From VRUE01 sp036276735 (lineage in GTDB: Bacteria; Actinomycetota; Thermoleophilia; Solirubrobacterales; 70-9), in NCBI GenBank assembly GCA_036276735.1, contig DASUOH010000047.1:1-40329 (forward strand): 40,329 nt of DNA. The letters run 5' to 3'. Below, one piece after another: positions 31,639 through 38,769 of the stretch (position 1 is the first letter of the stretch; every line of letters begins with the position of its first letter). The translations under genes and the position numbers were made by a program. Below the pieces are notes generated by a model, which had not been told where the DNA came from, did not search any database, and saw nothing but the letters and a program-made list of their open reading frames with translations.

Positions 31639-32061
31639 ATGCTGATGCCGAAGCGGGTCAAGCACCGCAAGCAGTTCCGAGGCCGCATGCGCGGCAACAC
31701 CAAGGGCAGCAGCAACGTCGCCTTCGGCGAGTACGGCCTCAAGGCACTCGATCGCGGCTGGATCACCAACCGCCAGATCGAGGCTGCGCGTATCGCGATG
31801 ACCCGCAAGATCAAACGCGGCGGCAAGGTCTGGATCAACATCTTCCCCGACAAGCCGTACACCAAGAAGCCTGCCGAGACGCGGATGGGCTCCGGCAAGG
31901 GCAACCCCGAGGGCTGGGTGGCGGTCGTCAAGCCGGGCAAGGTGATGTTCGAGCTGGCCGGCGTCCCCGAGGACCTGGCGCGCGAGGCGCTGCGCCTGGC
32001 CGGGCACAAGCTCCCGGTCAAGACGCGCTTCGTCACGCGCGAGGGGGCGGAGAACCGATGA
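31639..32061 (+). CDS. rplP: 50S ribosomal protein L16
   Basis: This 140-residue protein is near the A-site tRNA elbow. The N-terminus M-L-M-P-K-R-V-K-H-R-K-Q-F-R-G-R-M-R-G fixes the start at ATG 31639, two bases after the rpsC stop. Further motifs are F-G-E-Y-G-L-K-A-L, I-F-P-D-K-P-Y-T-K-K-P-A-E-T-R-M-G-S-G-K-G and P-V-K-T-R-F-V. It overlaps rpmC by four bases (ATGA). Confidence 0.98.
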   Translation: MLMPKRVKHRKQFRGRMRGNTKGSSNVAFGEYGLKALDRGWITNRQIEAARIAMTRKIKRGGKVWINIFPDKPYTKKPAETRMGSGKGNPEGWVAVVKPGKVMFELAGVPEDLAREALRLAGHKLPVKTRFVTREGAENR

Positions 32062-32270
32062 AGGCCGCCGAGATGCACAATCTGAAAGACGGCGAGCTGG
32101 TCGCCAAATTGATCGACGCCAAGAAAGAGGCGTTCAACCTGCGCTTCAAGCATGCGACCGGCGAGCTCGAGAACACGGCACGGCTGAGCGAGTCCAAGCG
32201 GGACGTGGCGCGGCTGCTGACCGTGGCGCGGCAGCGCAACATAGACGTGGATAGAGAGCTGAGGAAATGA
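32058..32270 (+). CDS. rpmC: 50S ribosomal protein L29
   Basis: This 70-residue helical hairpin protein sits next to L23 at the tunnel exit. The sequence M-K-A-A-E-M-H-N-L-K-D-G-E-L, K-E-A-F-N-L-R-F-K-H-A-T-G-E-L-E-N and R-D-V-A-R-L-L-T-V-A-R-Q-R is typical. Both ends overlap neighbours by ATGA, so rplP-rpmC-rpsQ look translationally coupled. Confidence 0.97.
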   Translation: MKAAEMHNLKDGELVAKLIDAKKEAFNLRFKHATGELENTARLSESKRDVARLLTVARQRNIDVDRELRK

Positions 32271-32944
32271 GCGAGGACGAGCAGAAAGACAACGTAGAGG
32301 AGACTCCGGCTCAGGACGAGGCCGCCGAGGCTGCGGGTCCTGTCGCGGGGGAGGACTCCTCGTCCTCGCAAGCTGCGGGCGAGGAGCCCACCCCCACGCC
32401 ACCCGCAGAGGAGACGCCCAAGGAGGAGGCTCCGGCCGAAGAGGCTGCCGCTCCGGCTGCGGAGGAGAAAGCTGAAGAGGAGCCGAATCCTGAGGACGAC
32501 CTTCCTTGGAAGGATCGCCTCAGGCTGCAGAAATCCAGGCGGCCGCATAAAGCTGGGCCGCAGCTCAGTGTTGAGGAGCGGGCCGAGCGGCGTCTTGCCG
32601 AGCGCAAGCGGCAGGCCGACGCGCGGCGCAAGCAGCGGGCAGAGGCGAAGAAGGAGAAGACCGCTGGGACGGGGACGGCACCCGCGGAGAAGGGTGCCAA
32701 CGCCGCCAAGGTGCGCCAGGGGATCGTCGTCTCCGACAAGGGGCAGAAATCGATCACGGTGCGGGTCGACATCGTCCGCCGCCACCCGGTCTACGAGAAG
32801 GTGATCCGCCGCTCGCGGACGCTGCACGCCCACGACGAGAGCAACGAGGCCGGCGAGGGCGACGTGGTGCGTATCGTCGAGACCCGGCCGCTATCGAAGA
32901 CCAAGCGCTGGCGCCTGGTCGAGGTTGTCGAGAAGGCACGGTAG
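32267..32944 (+). CDS. rpsQ: 30S ribosomal protein S17 with a ~145-residue N-terminal extension
   Basis: The S17 domain is only the last 80 residues: R-Q-G-I-V-V-S-D-K-G-Q-K-S-I-T-V-R-V, H-P-V-Y-E-K-V-I-R-R-S-R and V-R-I-V-E-T-R-P-L-S-K-T-K-R-W. The first part is in two zones: an acidic Glu/Pro/Ala zone (1-85) and a basic helical zone (95-140: R-A-E-R-R-L-A-E-R-K-R-Q-A-D-A-R-R-K-Q). Bacterial S17 is normally about 85 residues. Codons 21-47 are a repeat that is 69/80 identical in DNA to part of rpsE and in the same frame. ATG 32267 overlaps the rpmC stop; a shorter start inside the frame cannot be excluded, but the ATGA overlap favours the long form. Confidence 0.93.
   Translation: MSEDEQKDNVEETPAQDEAAEAAGPVAGEDSSSSQAAGEEPTPTPPAEETPKEEAPAEEAAAPAAEEKAEEEPNPEDDLPWKDRLRLQKSRRPHKAGPQLSVEERAERRLAERKRQADARRKQRAEAKKEKTAGTGTAPAEKGANAAKVRQGIVVSDKGQKSITVRVDIVRRHPVYEKVIRRSRTLHAHDESNEAGEGDVVRIVETRPLSKTKRWRLVEVVEKAR
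32327..32406 (+). repeat. Coding repeat copy A, in the rpsQ N-terminal extension
   Basis: This 80-bp unit aligns without gaps to copy B in rpsE (36522-36601) at 69 of 80 positions. Bases 32357-32382 are identical to 36552-36577. Both copies are read in the same frame and encode A-G-P-V-A-x-x-x-S-S-S-S-Q-A-A-G-x-x-P. Confidence 0.9.
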
Positions 32945-32956
32945 GAGAGCACTGCG

Positions 32957-33328
32957 ATGATCCAGCAGGAGTCCAGACTCAAAGTCGCCGACAACTCGGG
33001 CGCCCGCGAGATTCTCTGCATCCGCGTCAAGGGCGGCTCGCACCGGCGCTACGCCGGCGTCGGCGACGTGATCACCGCGACGGTCAAACAGGCGAGCCCG
33101 CAGGGCGGCGTCCGCAAGGGCGAGGTCGTGCAGGCGGTCGTCGTGCGCACCAAGAAGCAGCTCGGCCGCGCCGACGGCACCTACATCGCCTTCGACGAAA
33201 ACGCCGCGGTGCTGATCGACCCGGCCAGCAACAACCCGCGCGGCACCCGCATCTTCGGGCCGGTCGCCCGCGAGCTGCGCGATCGCAACTTCATGAAAAT
33301 CGTCTCTCTGGCGCCGGAGGTTCTCTGA
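32957..33328 (+). CDS. rplN: 50S ribosomal protein L14
   Basis: This 123-residue protein lies at the subunit interface. Motifs are I-Q-Q-E-S-R-L-K-V-A-D-N-S-G-A-R-E, V-K-G-G-S-H-R-R-Y-A-G-V-G-D and the C-terminal G-T-R-I-F-G-P-V-A-R-E-L-R-D-R-N-F-M-K-I. Length is standard. It overlaps rplX by one base (TGATG). Confidence 0.98.
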   Translation: MIQQESRLKVADNSGAREILCIRVKGGSHRRYAGVGDVITATVKQASPQGGVRKGEVVQAVVVRTKKQLGRADGTYIAFDENAAVLIDPASNNPRGTRIFGPVARELRDRNFMKIVSLAPEVL

Positions 33329-33669
33329 TGGCCAAGGCGATGAGGATCCGAACCGACGACGTGGTCCAGGTGATCGGCGGCAAGGACGCCGGCAAGACCG
33401 GTCGGGTCATCCGGACCGAACCGAAGCGGAACTTCGTCTACGTCGAGGGGCTGAACATGGTCAAGCGGCACCAGCGGCCGCTGCCCGTCCAGAACACCCA
33501 GCGCAAAAGCGAGGCGATGGGCGGGATCATCGACAAGGAGGGGCCGATTCACGTCTCCAACGTGATGCTGCTCGACCCGAAGGACAACAAGCCGACGCGG
33601 GTCGGCGTACGCCGCGACAAAGGCGGCAAGCGCGAGCGCTACGCGCGGCGAAGCGGGGCGGCGTTCTGA
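33328..33669 (+). CDS. rplX: 50S ribosomal protein L24
   Basis: This 113-residue assembly initiator has a KOW motif (D-D-V-V-Q-V-I-G-G-K-D-A-G-K-T-G-R-V), then V-E-G-L-N-M-V-K-R-H-Q-R and E-G-P-I-H-V-S-N-V-M-L. The C-terminus is basic. Its stop overlaps the rplE start, continuing the coupled series. Confidence 0.97.
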   Translation: MAKAMRIRTDDVVQVIGGKDAGKTGRVIRTEPKRNFVYVEGLNMVKRHQRPLPVQNTQRKSEAMGGIIDKEGPIHVSNVMLLDPKDNKPTRVGVRRDKGGKRERYARRSGAAF

Positions 33670-34436
33670 TGGAGACGGCGACCGTGCAATCCCAGGCAGC
33701 GCCGCCGCCGCGCCTGCGCGAGCGCTACGAGCAGGACGTTCTGCCGCAGTTGATGGAGCGGTTCGCCTACTCGACCACGATGGAGGCGCCGCGCCTGCAG
33801 AAGATCGTCCTCAACATGGGCGTCGGCGAGGCGAAACAAAACGCGAAGATGCTCGAAGCCGCGCAGGAACAGCTGGCGATAATCGCCGGCCAGCAGCCCA
33901 ACGTGCGCCGGGCGCGCAAGTCGATCGCCTCCTTCAAGGTGCGCGAGGGGATGCCGGTCGGCATCTCGGCAACGCTGCGCCGGGCTCGCATGTGGGAGTT
34001 CCTCGACCGTCTCTGCTCGATAGCGGTGCCCCGCATCCGCGACTTCCGCGGGCTCAGCCCACGCTCCTTCGACGGTCGCGGCAACTACTCGATGGGCGTC
34101 AAGGAGCAGCTGATCTTCCCCGAAATCGACTACGACTCAGTCGACCAGGTCCGCGGTCTCGACGTGACGATCGCGACCAGCGCCAAGACCGATCTGGAGG
34201 CGTTCGAACTGCTGCTGGCGCTGGGCATGCCCTTCGCCAAAGAGGGGCGCCCCGGCGAAGCCGCCTCGGTGGCCGACGCCGTCGAGGAGGAGAAAGCCAA
34301 GGAGGAGGCTAGGCTGAAGGCCGAGGCCGAGCAGGCAGCTCTCGAGCAGCTGAAAGAGGAGAACCCCGAGGCCTACGAGAAGCCGGAAGAACCCGACGCC
34401 GGCGAGCAGAGCGAGGAGAGTTCAGAGAATGGCTAA
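33669..34436 (+). CDS. rplE: 50S ribosomal protein L5 with acidic C-terminal tail
   Basis: L5 carries 5S rRNA and touches P-site tRNA. The core (about 14-195) contains L-R-E-R-Y-E-Q-D-V, K-I-V-L-N-M-G-V-G-E-A-K-Q-N, R-R-A-R-K-S-I-A-S-F-K-V-R-E-G, R-D-F-R-G-L-S-P-R-S-F-D-G-R-G-N-Y and A-F-E-L-L-L-A-L-G-M-P-F. A tail of some 55 residues, Glu/Ala/Lys then Glu/Pro-rich, follows and ends in E-E-S-S-E-N-G. Typical length is about 180. Its last eight bases overlap rpsZ. Confidence 0.97.
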   Translation: METATVQSQAAPPPRLRERYEQDVLPQLMERFAYSTTMEAPRLQKIVLNMGVGEAKQNAKMLEAAQEQLAIIAGQQPNVRRARKSIASFKVREGMPVGISATLRRARMWEFLDRLCSIAVPRIRDFRGLSPRSFDGRGNYSMGVKEQLIFPEIDYDSVDQVRGLDVTIATSAKTDLEAFELLLALGMPFAKEGRPGEAASVADAVEEEKAKEEARLKAEAEQAALEQLKEENPEAYEKPEEPDAGEQSEESSENG

Positions 34437-34614
34437 GACTTCGATGAAGGTGAAGCAGGCCCGCAAGGCCAAGTTCAAGAGCCGGGAATACAACCGCTGC
34501 CGACGTTGCGGGCGGCCGCGCGGCTACTTCCGCAAATTCGGCCTCTGCCGGATCTGCCTGCGGGGTGCCGCCCACGAGGGATACGTCCCCGGCATGACCA
34601 AGTCGAGCTGGTAG
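34429..34614 (+). CDS. rpsZ: 30S ribosomal protein S14 type Z (zinc form)
   Basis: This 61-residue short zinc-binding S14 carries Cys24/Cys27 in R-C-R-R-C-G-R-P and Cys40/Cys43 in G-L-C-R-I-C-L-R. The ending M-T-K-S-S-W is the family C-terminus. Zinc-free long S14 paralogues often replace it under zinc limitation. ATG 34429 lies inside the end of rplE. Confidence 0.97.
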   Translation: MAKTSMKVKQARKAKFKSREYNRCRRCGRPRGYFRKFGLCRICLRGAAHEGYVPGMTKSSW

Positions 34615-34624
34615 GGACGAAACG

Positions 34625-35020
34625 ATGCTGAACGACCCTGTAGCCGATTACCTGACCCGGATCCGCAACGCCCTCGGCGCCGGTCACGACGATGTGCTCA
34701 TCCCCGCCTCACGGCTCAAGGAGGAGATGTCGCGGATCCTCAAGGAGCAGGGCTACATCACCGACTTCAAGCGCGAGCAGGCTCGGGTCGGCGAGGTGCT
34801 CGAGATCCGCCTCAAGTACACCGAGGACCGTCGCCCCGTGATCGCCGGCCTGGAGCGCGTTTCGCGCCCCGGCCGCCGGCGCTACGTCGACCACACCGAG
34901 GTCCCCCGGGTCCACGGCGGTACCGGCACTGCGATCGTCAGCACCTCAACCGGGGTGATGACCGGTCACGAAGCGAAGAAAAAAGGAGTGGGCGGCGAGG
35001 TCGTCGCCTACGTCTGGTGA
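34625..35020 (+). CDS. rpsH: 30S ribosomal protein S8
   Basis: This 131-residue 16S rRNA central-domain binder is, in E. coli, the spc operon repressor. Motifs are N-D-P-V-A-D-Y-L-T-R-I-R-N-A, I-L-K-E-Q-G-Y-I-T-D-F, L-E-R-V-S-R-P-G-R-R-R-Y and S-T-S-T-G-V-M-T-G-H-E-A. Length is standard and it follows rpsZ by ten bases. Confidence 0.98.
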   Translation: MLNDPVADYLTRIRNALGAGHDDVLIPASRLKEEMSRILKEQGYITDFKREQARVGEVLEIRLKYTEDRRPVIAGLERVSRPGRRRYVDHTEVPRVHGGTGTAIVSTSTGVMTGHEAKKKGVGGEVVAYVW

Positions 35021-35033
35021 GAAAGCTCTAACG

Positions 35034-35567
35034 ATGAGTCGAATCGGAAGAAAGCCAATTCCCGTGCCGGACGCTGTGACGGTCGACGTCGCCCCCGGCA
35101 GCGTCGCGGTCAAGGGCCCGAAGGGCGAGCTGAGCCAAGCTCTCTCGCCGGAGATGAAGGTCGAGCAGGATGACGGCAACGTGACCGTGACGCGGCCTAC
35201 CGACCGGGCCGAACACCGTGCTCTGCACGGCCTCACCCGCAGCCTGATCGCGAACATGGTGGAGGGCGTCACCAACGGCTACGAGAAGCGCCTCGAAATC
35301 CAGGGCGTCGGTTACCGGGCGCAGCTGAAAGGCCGCAACCTCGAGATGGCGCTCGGCTACTCGCATCCGGTCTCGATCGAGGCGCCCGAGGGCATCGACT
35401 TCGAGGTCCCCTCACCGACCGAAATCATCGTGCGGGGCATCAACAAGCAACTGGTCGGCCAGGTCGCCGCGGACATCCGCAAGCGGCGGCCGCCGGAGCC
35501 CTACAAGGGCAAGGGCATCCGCTACCGCGACGAGCAGGTCCTGCGCAAGGTGGGGAAGAGGGCCTAG
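35034..35567 (+). CDS. rplF: 50S ribosomal protein L6
   Basis: This 177-residue two-lobed protein is near the sarcin-ricin loop and EF binding site. Motifs are S-R-I-G-R-K-P-I-P-V-P, G-V-G-Y-R-A-Q-L-K-G-R-N-L-E, L-G-Y-S-H-P-V, and P-E-P-Y-K-G-K-G-I-R-Y. Length is standard. rplR follows after two bases. Confidence 0.98.
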   Translation: MSRIGRKPIPVPDAVTVDVAPGSVAVKGPKGELSQALSPEMKVEQDDGNVTVTRPTDRAEHRALHGLTRSLIANMVEGVTNGYEKRLEIQGVGYRAQLKGRNLEMALGYSHPVSIEAPEGIDFEVPSPTEIIVRGINKQLVGQVAADIRKRRPPEPYKGKGIRYRDEQVLRKVGKRA

Positions 35568-35569
35568 CG

Positions 35570-35923
35570 ATGACCGTCCTCACCAAGCGCCAGCAGCGCC
35601 TGCGCCGGCGGCGGCGGGTTCGCGCCCGCGTGGTTGGCAGCGCCGAGCGGCCGCGGCTCTCGGTGTACCGCTCCAACCGCGGCGTCTTCGCTCAGCTGGT
35701 CGACGACGGCAAAGGCCACACGGTCGCCGCGGTCAACTGGATCGAGCCCGAGCTGCGCAAGCTGAGCGCTTCCGAGCAGGCGAAGCGAGCCGGCGAGCTG
35801 CTCGCCGAGCGGGCCAAGGCGGCCGGCGTGGAGACCTGCGTCTTTGACCGCGGCGGCTACCAGTTCCACGGCCGAGTCAAGGCGCTGGCCGAAGGCGCCC
35901 GCGAGGGAGGCCTGAAGTTCTGA
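35570..35923 (+). CDS. rplR: 50S ribosomal protein L18
   Basis: This 117-residue 5S rRNA-binding protein has motifs R-P-R-L-S-V-Y-R-S-N-R-G-V-F-A-Q and the C-terminal F-D-R-G-G-Y-Q-F-H-G-R-V-K-A-L-A-E-G-A-R-E-G-G. Length is standard. A 43-base gap with a promoter-like TACCTT separates it from rpsE. Confidence 0.98.
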   Translation: MTVLTKRQQRLRRRRRVRARVVGSAERPRLSVYRSNRGVFAQLVDDGKGHTVAAVNWIEPELRKLSASEQAKRAGELLAERAKAAGVETCVFDRGGYQFHGRVKALAEGAREGGLKF

Positions 35924-35950
35924 TGGCCGGTCACATCTCTTTCAGTCCGC

Positions 35951-35956
35951 TACCTT
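35951..35956 (+). promoter_or_regulatory. Candidate internal -10 box (TACCTT) for rpsE
   Basis: This is the only gap over 30 bases between rplR and secY. TACCTT ends ten bases before ATG 35967 and no Shine-Dalgarno sequence is seen. Confidence 0.4.
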
Positions 35957-35966
35957 CCTTCGTCCG

Positions 35967-36740
35967 ATGAAGGGCATGGACATGACCAACGTGGAGACGG
36001 TGAGCCCCCGGGGCCTCGATCTCCAGGAGCGCGTTATCGAGATCAACCGCGTCGCCAAGGTAGTCAAGGGCGGCCGCCGCTTCTCGTTCACGGCGCTGGT
36101 CGCCGTCGGCGACGAAGAGGGCGTGGTCGGGATCGGCTATGGCAAGGCGCGCGAGGTGCCGCTGGCGATCCAGAAGGCGGTGGAGAACGCGCGCAAGAGC
36201 CTCATCCGCGTGCCCAAATACGGGCAGACGCTGACCCACAAGATCATCGGCCGCTACGGCGCCGGCCACGTCGTCCTGCGCCCGGCCAGCCCCGGTACCG
36301 GCGTGATCGCCGGCGGTGGCGTGCGGGCGGTGCTCGAGCTCGGCGGCGTCCGCGACGTCCTCACGAAGAGCATCGGCACGCAGAATCCGATCAACCTGGT
36401 CAAGGCGACGATGGACGGCCTCGTGCGGCTGCGTAGGCCGGAGGAGGTTGCTGAGCTGCGGGGGCTGACGGTTGCGCAGGTGCTGGGCGTGGAGAAGACG
36501 AACGGTGCAGCGCAGGCCGTTGCGGCCGCGGGTCCTGTCGCGGACGAGGGGTCCTCGTCCTCGCAAGCTGCGGGCGACGACCCCTCATCCACGCCACCCG
36601 CGGCACAAGCGTCTGGGGCTGAGGAAGCCCCGGCCGCCAGCCCAACCCCCGACTCGCCAAGCGAGCCCGTTGAGCCAGAGGCTTCTGGCGACGCCACTCC
36701 GGTCGAAGGGCCTGCTCCGCCCGTTGCTGAGGAGCAGTAA
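35967..36740 (+). CDS. rpsE: 30S ribosomal protein S5 with ~80-residue C-terminal extension
   Basis: S5 helps decoding fidelity and mRNA unwinding. The family part (about 15-175) contains E-R-V-I-E-I-N-R-V-A-K-V-V-K-G-G-R-R-F-S-F, G-Y-G-K-A-R-E-V-P-L-A-I-Q-K-A, the loop A-S-P-G-T-G-V-I-A-G-G-G-V-R-A-V-L-E and N-L-V-K-A-T-M-D-G-L. The extension is Ala/Pro/Ser/Glu-rich and disordered, and codons 186-212 are the repeat shared with rpsQ. Typical S5 is 160-210 residues. Other ATGs at 35976 and 35982 are possible starts; 35967 is kept as the longest. Confidence 0.96.
   Translation: MKGMDMTNVETVSPRGLDLQERVIEINRVAKVVKGGRRFSFTALVAVGDEEGVVGIGYGKAREVPLAIQKAVENARKSLIRVPKYGQTLTHKIIGRYGAGHVVLRPASPGTGVIAGGGVRAVLELGGVRDVLTKSIGTQNPINLVKATMDGLVRLRRPEEVAELRGLTVAQVLGVEKTNGAAQAVAAAGPVADEGSSSSQAAGDDPSSTPPAAQASGAEEAPAASPTPDSPSEPVEPEASGDATPVEGPAPPVAEEQ
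36522..36601 (+). repeat. Coding repeat copy B, in the rpsE C-terminal extension
   Basis: This is the partner of copy A in rpsQ. The copy is palindromic: GGACGAGG (36542-36549) and CCTCGTCC (36553-36560) form a perfect 8-bp stem. The flanks GGGTC/GACCC and GTCG/CGAC can extend the pairing. Confidence 0.9.
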
Positions 36741-36743
36741 GCG

Positions 36744-36917
36744 ATGGCTGGCGTGAAGATTCGACAGGTCAAGTCGGCTAACGGCACCAATCCGTCGCAG
36801 AAAGCGACGCTAGCTGCCTTGGGTCTCGGTCGGATCGGCAAGGCGGTCGAGCGGAAGGACTCGCCGCAGTTGCAGGGGCAGCTGCGGGTCGTCTCTCATC
36901 TGGTCGAGGTCGCCTGA
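36744..36917 (+). CDS. rpmD: 50S ribosomal protein L30
   Basis: This 57-residue compact protein reads M-A-G-V-K-I-R-Q-V-K-S-A-N-G-T-N-P-S-Q-K, then L-A-A-L-G-L-G-R-I-G-K-A-V-E-R-K-D-S-P, and V-S-H-L-V-E-V. It contains the family's L-G-L-x-(R/K)-I pattern. It starts three bases after rpsE and overlaps rplO by one base. Confidence 0.95.
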   Translation: MAGVKIRQVKSANGTNPSQKATLAALGLGRIGKAVERKDSPQLQGQLRVVSHLVEVA

Positions 36918-37453
36918 TGGCTGAGAAAGCGAAAGAGAAAAAGGCTTCGAAAGACGACGCTCCGAGCGAGCGCTCGCAGGAGATCGGGCTGCACAACCTG
37001 CGCCCCAAGCCGGGCTCGAAACGGCCGCGCAAGCGGATCGGTCGCGGCGAGGGCAGCGGGCTGGGCAAGACCTCCGGGCGCGGGCACAAGGGCGCCGGAG
37101 CGCGCTCGGGCCGCAAGCGCAAGGCCGGCTACGAGGGCGGCCAGAATCCGATCCACATGCGGATGCGAAAGCTGCGCGGCCCGCACAAAAAGCAGTCGAT
37201 GCCCTTCGAGAACTTCCGCACGACGAGCCAGCCGGTCAACGTCGGCGACATCGACGAGCGCTTCGACGCGAATGCCGAAGTGACGCCGGCAGCGCTCAAG
37301 GAGAAGGGCCTGGCGAAGCGTTCTGACCCGGTCAAGGTGCTGGCTCGTGGCGACGTCTCGAAGAAGCTCGAGGTCCACGCGCATGCCTTTAGCGCGGCGG
37401 CTCGCGAGAAAATCGAGGCTGCCGGCGGTTCCTGTCACACTCTGGAGCCGTAA
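36917..37453 (+). CDS. rplO: 50S ribosomal protein L15 with short N-terminal extension
   Basis: In this 178-residue protein the family begins near residue 25: L-H-N-L-R-P-K-P-G-S-K, then R-I-G-R-G-E-G-S-G-L-G-K-T-S-G-R-G-H-K-G, the Gly-rich rRNA-binding loop. The first 24 residues are a Lys/Glu/Ser extension. The C-terminus A-A-G-G-S-C-H-T-L-E is standard. Both ends overlap neighbours (TGATG, TAATG). Confidence 0.97.
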   Translation: MAEKAKEKKASKDDAPSERSQEIGLHNLRPKPGSKRPRKRIGRGEGSGLGKTSGRGHKGAGARSGRKRKAGYEGGQNPIHMRMRKLRGPHKKQSMPFENFRTTSQPVNVGDIDERFDANAEVTPAALKEKGLAKRSDPVKVLARGDVSKKLEVHAHAFSAAAREKIEAAGGSCHTLEP

Positions 37454-38727
37454 TGCTCAGGACTATTGCGAACGCTTTCAGCGTCGCGGACATCCGCAAG
37501 AAGCTGGCCTTCACGGCGGCGATGCTGCTGCTCTACCGGATGGGCTCCTTCATCCCGGCGCCGGGGGTCGACGCGGATGCCGTCAAGGAACTTTCCAACA
37601 ACTTCGCCGGGGACAACATCCTCGGCTTCCTCAGCCTCTTCTCGGGCGGAGCGCTCGAACGGCTCTCGCTGTTCGCGCTCGGAATCATGCCCTACATCAC
37701 CGCCTCGATCATCCTGCAGCTGCTGACGGTTGTCGTCCCGGCGCTCGAGAAACTGCAGAAAGAAGGTGAGGTCGGACAGCAGAAGATCACCCAGTACACG
37801 CGCTACCTGACCGTCGGGCTGGCGTTCGCCCAGTCCTGGGGCTTCGTCTTCCTCTTCCGCTCCTTTGGCGCCCAGGCCGGCGGCGAAAACGCGCTGGGCA
37901 GCCTGAGCGGGCCGAAAGTGCTGCTTATCGTGATCAGCCTCACCGCTGGCTGCACCCTGCTGATGTGGCTGGGCGAGTTGATCACCCAGCGCGGCGTCGG
38001 CAACGGCATCTCGCTGATGATCTTCGCCTCGATCGTCTCCGGGCTGCCCGGGGGGATCACCGCCTGGTGGACCAACCCCGACCAGGTCTTCGTCGTGATG
38101 ATGCCCTTCGTCGCCCTCGCGGTGATCGTCGCGATCGTCTTCGTCCAGGAGGGCCAGCGGCGCATCCCTGTCCAGTACGCAAAACGGGTCGTCGGCCGAA
38201 AAATGACCTCGGGCGGCTCGACCTACCTGCCGTTGCGGGTCAATATGGCGGGCGTCATCCCGGTCATCTTCGCCGCCTCGATCATGGCCTTCCCGCCGAC
38301 GATCGGGCAGCTCTTGAACACCCCGATGGCGCTCGACTTCGCCGCTTTCTTCGGACCGAACACCTGGGCCTACGTGGCCGGCGAGGTGTTCTTCATCATC
38401 ATCTTCACCTACTTCTACACGGCGGTTACCTTCAACCCGGTCGACCAGGCCGACAACCTGAAGAAATACGGCGGCTTCATCCCCGGCGTGCGGCCCGGCC
38501 GGCCGACGGCCGAGTACCTCGACCGGATCCTTTCCAGGCTGACCTTCCCGGGCGCGCTCTACCTCGGGGCGGTGGCGGCGCTGCCGACGATCCTGATCAG
38601 CCAGACCTCGGCCAACTTCTTCTTCGGAGGCACGTCCATCCTGATCGTCATCGGCGTGGCGCTCGACACCGTCAAGCAGCTCGAGGCGCAGCTGATGATG
38701 CGCAACTACGAGGGTTTTCTCAAATAG
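37453..38727 (+). CDS. secY: Preprotein translocase subunit SecY
   Basis: This 424-residue ten-helix channel protein of the Sec translocon pairs with the SecE encoded at 7353-7877. The N-terminus is N-A-F-S-V-A-D-I-R-K-K-L, and the plug region follows helix 1 (G-S-F-I-P-A-P-G-V). Landmarks are S-L-F-A-L-G-I-M-P-Y-I-T-A-S-I-I, G-E-L-I-T-Q-R-G-V-G-N-G-I-S-L, the cytosolic loop R-R-I-P-V-Q-Y-A-K-R-V, and Y-G-G-F-I-P-G-V-R-P-G-R-P-T. It overlaps the rplO stop. Confidence 0.99.
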   Translation: MLRTIANAFSVADIRKKLAFTAAMLLLYRMGSFIPAPGVDADAVKELSNNFAGDNILGFLSLFSGGALERLSLFALGIMPYITASIILQLLTVVVPALEKLQKEGEVGQQKITQYTRYLTVGLAFAQSWGFVFLFRSFGAQAGGENALGSLSGPKVLLIVISLTAGCTLLMWLGELITQRGVGNGISLMIFASIVSGLPGGITAWWTNPDQVFVVMMPFVALAVIVAIVFVQEGQRRIPVQYAKRVVGRKMTSGGSTYLPLRVNMAGVIPVIFAASIMAFPPTIGQLLNTPMALDFAAFFGPNTWAYVAGEVFFIIIFTYFYTAVTFNPVDQADNLKKYGGFIPGVRPGRPTAEYLDRILSRLTFPGALYLGAVAALPTILISQTSANFFFGGTSILIVIGVALDTVKQLEAQLMMRNYEGFLK

Positions 38728-38731
38728 CGTC

Positions 38732-38737
38732 TACCCT
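38732..38737 (+). promoter_or_regulatory. Candidate -10 box (TACCCT) for adk-map
   Basis: TACCCT begins five bases after the secY stop. It would give a leader of about 26 bases before ATG 38770. Confidence 0.3.
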
Positions 38738-38769
38738 CGGTGTGCCGCCGTCGCGGCGCCCTCTCTTTC

